Positions 35,675 to 47,700 of a stretch of 64,000 nucleotides of DNA are shown here, piece by piece. How positions within the stretch are numbered: the first letter of the stretch is position 1; each line of letters starts with the position of its first letter. A model generated the notes under the pieces. That model was not told the origin of the DNA. It saw nothing but the letters and a program-made list of their open reading frames with translations, and made no database searches. Source of the DNA: Casuarius casuarius (Eukaryota; Chordata; Aves; Casuariiformes; Casuariidae); the NCBI GenBank assembly GCA_003342895.1, contig PTFA01000280.1, forward strand, positions 660,249 to 724,248, given 5' to 3'. The translations under genes and the position numbers were made by a program.

Positions 35675-35699
35675 ATGTGGATAGTTGTGGGGCCTCTAA

Positions 35700-38600
35700 T
35701 TTGAGGTGTAAGCTTTTCATGTATGAAAATGGTCTTGAGTGTAGCTGTTCTACTGTATGCTGATAGAGGGAGATGCGTTATAATAACAACCATAAAACAA
35801 GTAATTGGGACATAGTTAATTTGGGAATTTGCCCAGACTCCTTTGCTCTCAATAAATGCAGCTAATAGTGTACTGAGATACTGCCTTGAATCACAGTATA
35901 GCACATAGATCCACTATCTGGTTTTCAGGCCTATTTAGGGGATCCGCGTGTCAGCCTAATGGTTAATTGGACCTATCCATAGTCTTTTCTGCTACACTTT
36001 CCCCCACTGCAGTGCACGTGCAGAACTGCGCATTTTAAAGAATTATATTTAGATAGAAAATGGTGAAGAACTCTTTGGTATCCACCCTCCCTAACTTAGC
36101 TCTAGATCTGAGTTGCATCCAGATTTGCAAGCACTTCTACATACCTTTCCTTCTAAAAGACCTTGTTTTGAACAATGACCATAACAAGAAGTGATCATAC
36201 TGAGGCAAAATAGCGGCAGTTCTGGGTTCGTTCTGCTGTAGAGCCTTTTCTGGATGCCAGGACGTGAACTGCATTTAGTCAGCTGCAGCTTTAGGGTTAG
36301 TCAAGCCTGATGCCTGTGGTTGGAAAAGAGAGAGTGAGCTTAACAAAGCACTATTCATAAGCCTGTATGTAGACACATCACTTGCACACCTTATCTTTGG
36401 TGTTTTTACTTGATTCTTCTGTGAATCAGTCTCCTAGGAATGTAACAGACCAGTTATGACTGGCTTCTGCATATACAACTACTATGAGGAGATAGGGTGT
36501 TGTTGGTTTTTTTTTGTTTGTTTTTTTTTTTGCTGGAGCTTATTTGTCTGATGTTGCTAGGCTGTGATAACATGGTAGTATGTGTTTGAGAACCAACTTT
36601 CAGCTTCAGTGTCTTATTTCCTTTTGTCTGTAATACAGTAATACTTGAGTAAATCAGTTAGAAATGGCTCTAGAGTATCCAGATGTTTCTGTTTAATGTT
36701 ACTGTGTCTGAGAAACTCAGATCCTTCCTAGATATCCCTCAGCTTTTCATATTTAATTCAAGAATCATGAATTTCTGTCTCACACCTAATGTCTGTTTTG
36801 TCCTATGTTTTACTTAGATGTTCTCCTTGTGTACTGGCTCTCTAAAGAATTGTTCACCAATACAGCTTTCAGATTTCACTATAGAGAGTTTTAGACTTAT
36901 CCTCTGTTTTCTTTCCAAGAAACTGCCTTGTGTACAGCAATCTCTAAAATATTGTATCATCCAGACTAGCTGTGAGAGGGATCTTGACTTCTTGTTAGCC
37001 AGTAATGTATTCTGCTGATACTTTCTAACTTTCAGAGAGCTTCATGACCTTAGGACATTTCAAGAAGATAAGTTCTTACCTACCATATTTGCTAGATAGG
37101 CAGATGTCATCCAGATGACTGAATTATAGGTCACCTTCATCCATGTTGTCTTTGGAGAATGGGTATGAGGTCAAGCTTTCCTCTTTCCTCCAACTGACAT
37201 TTGGAGAGGGAAAGGTATTGAAATGGTTTAACCCTAGACGAATACTGAGACGATAAATGATACTGAGAAGGCAGCAATTTCATATGATTAGTTAAGCAAG
37301 CAGGGCAAAACCTCTGGAATTCAGCAGAATAAGATACAAAACCAATTGGTCAGAAAAATCTTGGTCTTCCTATTCTTTATTCAAAGTTCTGGCACTGAGC
37401 TAGGTAACTGAGTCTTCTTACCTCTTTGCAAGAATGGTTATGAGTAGTCATCTGAGATGCAGATGTTTGGGGTCAATATAATGGACAGAATTGTGCTGTA
37501 TTCAGTTTTCTGCCATCCTGTCTCCTATAGATAGAGAGGGTCATTAGCCAGCCCCATTAATGAGGCTATTAAAATTACATCTTAGAAAATACTGTACTGC
37601 ACAGTACCCTTTTGCTCATGGAAAAACTGTTCTTGAAGAAGGTGTATACAAAGTATCCGAACGGATACTTGAAGTTACAAATTTATAGATGGGGTCAGGT
37701 TGAGGTTAGCAGCTATATGAAGAAGACTGTGTTTTAGTCTTGCAAATCTATGCACCTGTTTTTACAGTATTCCTTCTGCATTGAATATAGGTGGGACTAT
37801 AGAGGTTTTTAATCAGTTGAACTGTCACCAAGTAGGTTTTATGGATGGGGGTGGGTTGGTATTCTTTACCACTGATTAACCTAAAGATCAGTGCCTCGTG
37901 TAAAGAGCAACCAGGAAATGATACTGAACAAACTGTTCGTAAGATTTTCCTTTTGAATTTATGAGGAAGTTCATGTCCTCCCCCCACCCCCTTTTTTTTA
38001 ACCTGGGATAAAATAGAGGTATGATTTTCCTCTGGAACATCATTGGAAACTCATACATTGCAAGATTTTGTAGTTTCCTGTAACTGTTTTTTTCTAAATG
38101 ACAAAATTCCTTTATAAATTCTGACTGTTCCATCACAGCAACAGTGTCTGAATGTTTGACCAGTCTCCTCATAATCTCAGATTTCTTGGATTCAGCTGCA
38201 GAATGAAATAAGCTTTGACATTAAACTGAGGAGTTTTCCCAAAGTTGATGTCAGATTGACACTCATGGCAGTCATGAATGAGGCTAATCGTTTGAACTAT
38301 GATTTTGTGCTTCTGTTTGGTCAAATTGTCTTTGCAGGAGTAGGGAAAGGGGGAAGGGCCTTCAAACTCTCCAGGTTGCAGATACTGCTTTTCTTTGCAT
38401 TCAGATGTTTTTCATCCCAATCAATACATTTTGCAAGAGGAAAGCTTTCATGCTTTTGATAACCACTACACCTGGCTGCTTAGGGATTGACATTACATTC
38501 AAGTCATCATTTACCATTAAAGGGAAAGAAGGCATCTGCGATGATAGCAAGGCTGTATTGGACTCTTAAAGAAATTAATCTTTCTTCCTATATATGAGAG

Positions 38601-40720
38601 AAAGCCCTGACCCTCATTTACTTCTATGAAAACTTAAAGCAGCATCTTGGATTTCTGTCTCTATTTCTACAAAATTTCAGGAACTGGACATTGTTGAATT
38701 TTTGGTGTGCTGTGACAGGAGTTCCGTATAAACAGGAATCTCTGAAGCTAATCCTCTAAATGGCTTATCTAAGGGAAGAGGTGCTATTAATTAACCACTT
38801 TTTTTCTTAGGCTTTTTGAGTATAATGAGATTAAAATTTTTGTGGCTCTTTAGATCAAGCCTTAATGGAGAGAAGAAAAGCTGTTTTCCAAAATCCACAT
38901 TCTAAACCAATTTGACCAGTGTTTAAGAGAACTGAACTGGGAAAACTTCCATCTAACTTGACAGTTGCGACTCTTGTTCTGAAATCAAATTTATCAGTGT
39001 TAGCTGTTGCTATATTATTATTCCATTAACTTTAAAAGTTAGGTTGTTATCCCCTGTCCTCCGCCCTGTTTTTTCATGTTAATAAAATAATCGAATGGGT
39101 ATATTTACTTGGTTCCAACTATGGTGGCTGATTTCTCCTTTCCGCAATATGTGCTTGAATACCCATTAGTGGATTAAGAGTACACCTGAAACTTTTTTTT
39201 TTATATATTAAGATAAATTTTACTGATTACTCATTACTCTTATTAAATGAAAATGTATTTCTTCTCTAAAGCTATTCAATTTTAGAATAAATTTTAGTAA
39301 TGCGTCTACCATAAAACAAGTCTTCAGAATTACATTTTAGTTGTCAGGTTCAAATTTTCTGATGGCCTTAAACGTACCTGTATATACGTCTTTGCAGTTT
39401 TCAACTCTCCGTTTAAAACAAATTGGTCCATGGCTTATGTAAACACTTGAAAAATAAATTATTTAAATGCTTTATGTCCTTCCCTTTTAAGCAAATACTT
39501 CATGCCTATACCTTAAAGAAACTATCTTGCTACGCTTCTGTTGCATCGGTGGTTTTGTCTTAGTAACTGGGTTCATCTCCTTAAAAAGTATTGTTCTACA
39601 GTCATTTTTAATTCAATAGTTTTATCATATTTTTGCTATATTTTAAAATTTATCCCAAAATACATCAAACTTCGCCAGTGGAATCAAACATTTTTCATAT
39701 GATGTTACATGATTTTAAATAAATTGTTCAAAACTTTTTTTGGCAGTACTAAAAGCTAAGAATAAATATATCTATGCAAATAGCTTGGCTCACCTTTGAT
39801 ACTGAAAGGTTAATGTTACAGATTTGAGGTTGTTAGGAATAGTTTTGCCATCAGTTTTAGAATACATTTAATGTTTTCACAATCTCTTACTAGAATTGAA
39901 ACCAAGTCAGATTGATAAATTGTTTTCATGTTGCAGCTCCATTGTTGTGCAACTTGCAATTTTGTATAGAAAACTTAACAGTTGTGGTTTTTATTGAACA
40001 ATGGAGCTTAAATGTTACAAGCTACCTAGTTTTATTCAGAAACAAGGTTATTAATATTTCATGGGATTTCATAATTTAGTATCAGAAAATAATGTATCCA
40101 AGAGCTTTGTTACTCTTCTGTAGGTATACTGTATTTGCTTTCTGCAGTCTTGTTTCCATGGAAATACTATGTGTCCATATGCCCATTCTTCTCCTAACAA
40201 TACCAAAGGATGCCTAGTGACACATCACTGATGTAGACTTGCAGCATGTGGAAATGGAGGATCTTTATAAAATCTTTAGAGGTACAGTGTTTACTCCAAA
40301 TAGGATGGGTTTTGCAAGCAAGATTTATTTAGAACAAAGGATTTTAAAATAAAATCAGTGTTGCCGTTGTTACTGACATTTGGATTATCCCATTTTTGCG
40401 GTCTAATAAGGACAGTTGTAAAAGCTGTAAAAGTCACCAAACAAAAATACAGAACAGATGTGAAAGTTCATAACGCCTTAAATTAACTGGGTCTGCGTGC
40501 TCTTTGTGGGTTTCTGAGAGCAGGCTGGTCACAGGATCTTGGGTTGCTTTGGGGGACTAAATTGTTCTGGTAGCTGTGATACGTGATTGAGGACAGGTAA
40601 GTAATTTAAAAGGTAGTTGCCAGAAGTCTGGTATTTTTACTGGTCTGAGACTACTTGTTTGCCACCTAAGCAGTGACCTGTTTGTTCTGGCAGTAAGAAC
40701 TATGGCCTAGGTCCCTTGCT
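35700..40720. other. Intergenic region between CAPRIN1 and the NAT10 promoter
   Basis: About 5 kb of AT-rich sequence. The open frames in it (for example on the minus strand at 37748-38172 and the plus strand at 38256-38459) are short and match nothing I know. T-rich runs lie near 36505-36531. No repeat, RNA gene or conserved block was recognised. Confidence 0.75.
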
Positions 40721-41445
40721 CTGTGCAATCCCCTCTCCCGCACCGTTCCGGGGCGGCGAGGCCAACGCTGCGGCCTCCCCTCTCGGAGAGGAAAAAGGGG
40801 CACGTGCCAGGGCACCGAGACCCTCGAGGGAAGGGAGTACATGGGGCCGGGCTCGTACAGCGGGCTTCCCCTCGGGCGCCCCCTTCTCCCGCGTGCAGAG
40901 CTATTGGGGAAGAGGGAAGGGACCCGGGTGTCCCCGGCGTCGCCCTCGGTTTTCCCCCAAACAGTTGAGCAGCGTCTTCCCCGCGCAGCCGGTCGCGGCC
41001 TGCCGACTGCGGGCTCCTCCCTCGCTCCCGCCAGCTGCCCCAGCACGGTTCTGAGCCCGCTCAAGGGTTTTAAGCGAAGGGGTACGAAGGCTTAGGGGAA
41101 GCGAGGGGTCCAGTCAGCGGAGGATCTCTTCTCTGACCCTCCGGGGGAAGTAACGGCCACCCAACCGCCGCCTCGCACGGGCAGCGCTGAGAACGACCCA
41201 GCCCCGTGGCCGCTCCGGGGCGACGCTACAGCTTTTTCGGCGCCACCGCAGCTGCTCCAGGGGGTGGAATGGGCTCGGAGCCGTCTTCCTAGCTTAAAAC
41301 CAAAATCAAAACGGCGAAAACCTCCGCGCTGCGCCCTGCTCTTGCGACCGGCTCGCGGCGCCGGCGAACGGCGCGGGCAGCCGCGGCGCCGCCCCCCGGG
41401 GTCCTGGCGCGGCGCGGCGCGCGCGCCGTGCGCTCGCGCCGCCCC

Positions 41446-41451
41446 CACGTG
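41446..41451. promoter_or_regulatory. Canonical E-box CACGTG upstream of NAT10
   Basis: A palindromic CACGTG 147 bp before the ATG, bound by MYC/MAX and USF-type factors in many ribosome-biogenesis genes. A second copy is at 40801-40806. Binding is inferred from the motif only. Confidence 0.5.
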
Positions 41452-41490
41452 GTGCGCTGCGGTGCGGTGCGCTGCGGTGCGGTGCGGTGC
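41451..41490 (+). repeat. Tandem GGTGC/GCTGC pentamer repeat in the NAT10 promoter
   Basis: Forty bases are made of eight five-base units, six GGTGC and two GCTGC, immediately next to the E-box. It is a GC-rich minisatellite likely to vary in length. Confidence 0.85.
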
Positions 41491-41498
41491 GCGCGCCG

Positions 41499-41523
41499 GG
41501 AGCCGTTGGCCGGAGCCGTTGGC
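41499..41523 (+). repeat. Direct repeat GGAGCCGTTGGC x2 in the NAT10 promoter
   Basis: Two identical 12-base copies (41499-41510 and 41512-41523) spaced by one C. Each contains CCGTTGG, the reverse of a CAACGG MYB-like core. They lie 75-100 bp before the ATG and may be in the 5' UTR. Confidence 0.8.
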
Positions 41524-41597
41524 GGCGGCTCTCCCCGCGCGGGCGCTCGGAGCAAGGGCAGACCCCCCCCCCCTCGGCCCCCCCCTTCGCCGCCGCC

Positions 41598-41705
41598 ATG
41601 CAGCGCAGGAAGGTGGACAACCGCATTCGGGTGCTGATCGAGAACGGCGTGGCCGAGCGGCAGCGGGCCCTCTTCGTCGTGGTCGGCGACCGCAGCAAAG
41701 ACCAG
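41598..41705 (+). CDS. NAT10: NAT10 coding exon 1 (residues 1-36)
   Basis: Encodes MQRRKVDNRIRVLIENGVAE, then RQRALFVVVGDRSKDQ. The Kozak context is strong at -3 (gccgccATGc). Donor CAG|gtaaac. Confidence 0.95.
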
Positions 41706-44700
41706 GTAAACAGAGGTGTTCTGCCGTGCTGGTTTTAAATTAATTTAATTTTGTTAATTAAGTCTTAAAATTGTGCAAAATAACGAAAAAAGTTATGGTG
41801 TGACTAAACTTATATCATATACGAGGTAACTAAACGTGGTGTCCACGGTAGGGCACATCCATGATGCAGAAATATTAACGGATAGCAGAAATGTTTTAGG
41901 AGACTTTAATGTTAAACTTCTGTTGTTCGAGAACCTCACAAAGGTTAAATAAAAACAAGTAGAGACATACCGAGTAAAAGAATCAAACAAATAGAGGATT
42001 TTTTTTTAATCGGGGAAAAAGTTATTTAATTGCTTGGGCAGTGGGAGCATCTTTCATATCTATGTGAAATTAAAAAGAGGGTACAGTTTTGTCAATCAAG
42101 CCATATTTCGCTCAGTGAGTCATCTTGCAAATGTCACCGCATTAGAGGTCGGGCTGGATGTACCTGGTAAGGTTATATGGGAAAGGATTGCCGGTAAAGG
42201 CCTTTCTCTTCAGAACTTCTCTGGAGGTGCCCCCCCNNNNNNNNNNNNNNNNNNNNNNNNNNNNNNNNNNNNNNNNNNNNNNNNNNNNNNNNNNNNNNNN
42301 NNNNNAGGGTAAAAACTGTAACTTGTTTTAAGATAAGATGCTTCTCTTAGTTTCAGTTCCTAGGAAACTAAAGCAAACTATGCATAAATATGTTAAATAC
42401 CTGGAAGTTAATGAGTTGAGAGGTGCCACTGCAGACTGTTTGTAATTGATCATGTTAGATCAATAACGTGTTTTTTTTTAAACAGGATAACAATCTCTGT
42501 AGATAGGAGAGCATGTTAGATACCTTGATTTTTAGTAAGATTTCCAGTACTGCTTTTTGCAATATTTTCTTAATCAAGTTAGGGAAATATGGTCTTTGTT
42601 AAATTATTATTATGGAGCTAAACTGATTGGACAATGCTATCTGGAGAAAGTGATCATTGATTTGCTGTTAAAGTAGACAGGTCCATACTGTGAGTAATGA
42701 AGGGACATATCCTGAGTCTAGTTGTATTCAGTATTTTCATTAATGTGTTGGATGCTAAAACAGTAAATATGCTTATTGAATTTGCAGGCTACATAAAATT
42801 GAGGCAGGTTGCCAAGTACATTGGGGTATTAAAACTCAAAATGAAAACTTGTCAAACTGTAGAAGCAGCCTGAAATGTTGGGTAAAGTCTAGTGCAGAGA
42901 GAAATGCAAGGATATGCGTTTAGCCTGGAACAATCAGCTTCTGTTTGTGCAGTTGTTAGCAGTTTGGCTAAAGAAGAATGCAAAGATAATGATAGGTATA
43001 ATTCAATGTCATCAATGTAATGCTGCTGTGAAGAAGGCATTTGTTATACTGGACTGTATAAACAAGAACGTTACCTTCACAGTGTGTCAAACGATCATTC
43101 TCTTTTGTACAGGGTTGGCTGGTAGATAACAGGGCTGTAAAATCAAAAACAGAAGAGTATTTTGCTCCTTGATGCTAGCTTGTGAATACAGTTGTTCATG
43201 AATTTTTTTTTTGGCAGGTGGTAATCCTTCACCACATGTTGTCTAAAGCAACTGTAAAGGCCAGACCCTCTGTCCTATGGTGTTACAAAAAGGAGCTGGG
43301 CTTTAGCAGGTAAGACATATCTTGTATCTCATGCTGTGGCAGAAGTCTTAATTGCTCTGTTTGAAGCAAAAGCTTCATAGCAGGTCTGCTGGAATGAAGG
43401 TCGCATGGTTCAGCTGTCAGGAGAAACAAGGTTAGTTCTTGGAGGAGCTACAGAAAGTTTGGTCTTCCAGGACTAATGTTTGACTTTAAAAAATACAGTT
43501 GATATCAGTACTGGTTGCTTCTGGTTTTCTGCTGTAACAGTGACACTCACTCAGTTGTCATGGACAATCTCTTCCTCCATCTTAGTTCCTCGCCTTTTTA
43601 GTCTGTCGTATTTAGGATTGAACACAGGCCAGACATTAGTGTTCCTTTGATTTGAAAAGGGTTTAAAATTTTAATTTGTAGATTTGTGTGCATACTTACA
43701 GTCTGGGCACAAAATCAAGAAGGGGGTGTTTCCTGTAGTGATTTAGGTTTCAAACAAGTGACTTCTTGCAGAAACAGCTGCTTCTGTGTGATTTCTTCCA
43801 CTTCGGGTTGAAGGCTCGTGGGAGCAGTTCATGAATTCAATGTACGTGATCCAAGATATTTCCTTGGAGTCTGAACTCTGAATTTCTGTTAGATTCAAAT
43901 ATAGGCCTGAACACAGTCTTCTCAAACCTTTTTCCCAGACAACCTCTGTATAATTTTGTTTTCCAGCCACCGAAAGAAGAGAATGAGACAGCTACAGAAG
44001 AAGATTAAAAGTGGGACTTTAAACATAAAAGATGATGATCCTTTTGAGTTATTTATAGCAGCTACAAACATTCGCTACTGCTATTATAATGAGACTCATA
44101 AGATTCTTGGTAACACTTTTGGCATGTGTGTACTTCAGGTAAGGAATTAAGCTTTTAACTTAAGAAGGACATAGCACTAGTACAATTGCTTTCAGTTTAA
44201 ATGCTGCAGGAATAGTATTTGTTGCTTCTGTTATTTCAATTACAGTGGCCCTTTGTATCTCTTACAAGTTTTCTGATGCTGGTACAGGCTCGTTGGTGGA
44301 ATGTTATTGGTAATTTGGTTAATGCAAATGTTAGATTTGAATTAAACTTTGAGAAATAATGTTCCGTTCCTTTTAGTAAGTGCTAGCTGCATTGAGACAC
44401 GCTAGACAACTTTGAAATTTTATTTATTTCCTAGGATTTTGAAGCCTTGACTCCAAACCTGCTAGCTAGAACTGTCGAAACAGTAGAAGGGGGTGGAATT
44501 GTGGTGATTCTCCTGCGAACTATGAACTCGTTGAAGCAGCTCTATACAATGACCATGGTATGTTCAATCTAATGTGTCTGTTTTACATAGGCAGCATGTC
44601 TTTTTTTTTTCTTTTTTCTTTTTTTAACTTCTATTATTTATGGGCTACGATCTTTCTTCCATCATCTTTCCCATTCCTTTATTTGCCTACCATTGGATGT

Positions 44701-47700
44701 GTGTCTTATGTTTAGGCACTTATGCCAAACCACGTATCTTAAGTTGCTGCTAGGTTATGAGAAAGGAACACCTGTCATCACAAATGTAACTGTGTTCTTT
44801 TGTTTGGCTATAGCGTTGGAAAGTATTAATATTATCAGCCCATGTAACAGAAAGTTAAGTGTAATAGATCCTTTGGTATTTTACAACTTGGTGCTACGTG
44901 AGAAGTTAGCTTCACAATTGGGAGATATTTCTAAAATGTGACCTATTCACACTGAGTATACTTACCTGTAGGGCAGGAATTATTTCTGTTAGTAATAATG
45001 CCAGTACGTAAATTTAAGTTAATAGACTATTTTTTCTTAGCATCCCTGAAGTGTTTGAGATGTTCTGTACCTGGCAGAAATTATGTTTAAGTTGGGCAAG
45101 AGCAAATAAGACCGCTGTGAGAAGTATTGGTGGGAAAAGTAAATTTTGAAGAAGTATTTGGAAAATGTAGATGTTTCACATCAAGCAAAAAGCAGAGCCC
45201 TTAGTCTGGGGCGCAGTGTTGATGGTGAGGGAGGACATAGTCCACAAGAGTGGAAAAGATGTTGCAGTGTTCCATGCGTAGTGCTCTTATAAACTTTACA
45301 GTTACACACACTTTCTTCTGTGGTTCAACTTCTTTTTATTTCAGGACGTACACTCTCGCTACAGAACAGAGGCACACCAAGATGTAGTAGGAAGGTTTAA
45401 TGAAAGGTATGTTATTAAGAGTGTAAAGTGTCTAGGCTAATGCATCTGCACGCCCAAAAAGGATATCTAGAACAACATCTGGTATTCATATTAGGAGAGC
45501 TTCCTTCACGTGTGCATTAGGATAGGGCTTCTTTGATGCTTTAGTGAAGTTTTCGTGTTCTGGAAATGAATAGTTGTTGAAGGAGTTGTATACAAGGGAT
45601 ATGCAAATGAGTCCAAATGTGTTAGCATTTGTAAAGTATTCTGAGGCCATTTGTTGAAATTCTCTGCAGAAGCATGTGCTTCAGTTGAACAGAAATTCAG
45701 AGACTTCTTGTACCGCTGTAAAACATGAAACCGCTCAGTGGGAAGTCTTCCCCGTGGTTTTATAATAGTTTTTGCAAAGGTGCTCTCACTGCTTTTGTTG
45801 TATAGAATAAGTAGCTCATACTGAGTGAACCCAGCCCATGGGAAAAGTGGAGAATTTGTTCTTTAGCATGCAGATGGTGGTTATGTGATGTCAGGATAAA
45901 AACAGAATGATAAAGAAACCAGCACTATCTGCAGTCTGTGGGAATCGGCATTTGTCACAATGGCTGTGGGTTCAAGTCTTTCACTTTTATATAGCTACTT
46001 CCCACATAAAAATTAGAAGTCACTTTCTGGCTCTCTTGGTAGATCACCTTAAGTTAGTAGTCTTCTTCAGCAACGTCCTGGTAAGTGGATGTCTCTTCTG
46101 TATAGACCGTCCTGATTTTATGTTAAAAGGGACACTGGCAATGGTGTGAACTTGTCTTAGCCCAGCTGTGAACTAGCTGTAAATATTGTTTGTGTTGAGA
46201 GGAGAGGGTAAAATAACTACCAAAATGCAATAGTGTTGCCGCTGCTTTTTAATGAGTTGCCTTTGCTTGACTGCACAGGTTCATTCTGTCTCTGGCCTCT
46301 TGCAAGAATTGCATCGTGATTGATGATCAGCTGAATATCTTGCCCATCTCCACTCATGTTGCAAACATCACACCCGTTCCACCGCAGTCGCAGGTCAGTA
46401 AGCAATGTCAGCAACTTTTCCTTGGGAGAAGCAGGTCTGAATTGAGCACTGTGTTAAAGCTTTAATAAATATGAAACTTTCCTTTCATCCTAATTGATAT
46501 CAAATAATGGTCTTGCAGAGGGGAAGAAAAATGTTCTGCAGAGAATGTCATACCACATATCAGCGAAGCATGGGAAACTGTCTTTTCTTTTCCCGTTGTT
46601 TTTTTGTCTCTCTCCGCTTTTTTCGTACTTGTCTGCATTTGTTGGTTTTGCTGTATTGCCATTTAGCCTAGCAAGGTAGAGCTTAATTCGCTATGATCGC
46701 TGTTTCAGAAGTGCATAGAGAGATTTAAAGCTGATGAACAGTTGGGAGGAGACAGATAAAAAGACCTTTCAAGGGTTGGAAGGTGGGAAAACACTTTGGA
46801 AAGAAGCATATTATGAGTTTGGGAGTTTCTTGAAGCTGTGGTATTTGTCTGAGTTTGTGACCGTGAGTTATGCTTGCTGTATCTCAGAAAACATTCACTG
46901 AATATAAGGCAGACATACAGCTTGCACTACCAGAAATGTATCTTTTTACCACTTTCAGCTGTAAAGTCAAATGGAACCAATTTTAAATACAAATCTTTAA
47001 ACTTTTCAACTGTTTTTTACGGGTGAAGACATACTAACATAGATTCTGTCAGAGACAGTTTTTAGTGTTTTAAGAGAATATTAATGTTTAAAAAAAATCT
47101 TAGCATTATGATGATGTTGACAGCAGCACAAATGCTTATCTGTTGGATGAGATAGATTGATACCTTTGGAATTTTCACTGACAATTGGGAAACATGAAAT
47201 CAATTCCTATTTAAAATTGATTGCTTTTGTGTCTACATTAATTGATTGGCTTTGAAAATCTTGATATTGGTTTGAAGACTGATCTAATGGCTGCTGCAGT
47301 AGTTTTTCTACCTAAATGGCAGTGTGTGCACCCCGTATAACAGGTTACACAAAGATGATAGAATTTTGGCTTAGCCTGGAGACTTAAAGATGAATTAAAT
47401 TCTTTTGTGCGTTGTCTCTTATTTCTAGCCACTCCACAGCACCATGTACTGAAAATTCTTTACTTTTTTTCTCCAAGCTTGGGGAAGACAGGAGAACCAC
47501 CTCTTGTGTAAACATTCTCTTGAAAATGCATTAAAATTAAAGTGTTAAATATCTGTCCATCCATTCAAACATTTCTGTCCCTAGGGAGTCTATTCAACTT
47601 GTGGTAATGCTTTCTTTCAGTTATCTTTCTCTGCCTGATAAAATATGTGGCATCTGTGCTGAGGTGTCTCTTATTAATCCTGTTGTGGTGAATCCTATGC

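Larger units (their letters stand above)
40720..41720. promoter_or_regulatory. NAT10: NAT10 CpG-island promoter
   Basis: Composition switches abruptly from AT-rich to very GC- and CpG-rich near 40720 and back at about 41730, across NAT10 exon 1. It contains a GC box (GGGGCGG, 40750-40756), canonical E-boxes CACGTG at 40801-40806 and 41446-41451, a GGTGC-type tandem repeat (41451-41490) and a direct repeat (41499-41523). No TATA box is seen near the start. The transcription start is probably within 41250-41590. Open frames on both strands here are GC-driven shadows. Confidence 0.85.

Noticed and set aside
37748..38172. Overlapping minus-strand open frames between the genes
   Set aside because: Short, in different frames, with no recognisable motif and no promoter-like sequence nearby.
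39077..39090. AATAAA near 39080 as the CAPRIN1 3' end
   Set aside because: It is 5.7 kb after the stop with no GT-rich downstream element and no sign of continuous UTR conservation.
40666..41743. Several overlapping open frames on both strands in the NAT10 CpG island
   Set aside because: Same GC-driven lack of stops. Only 41598-41705 encodes conserved protein. No sign of a divergent gene was found.
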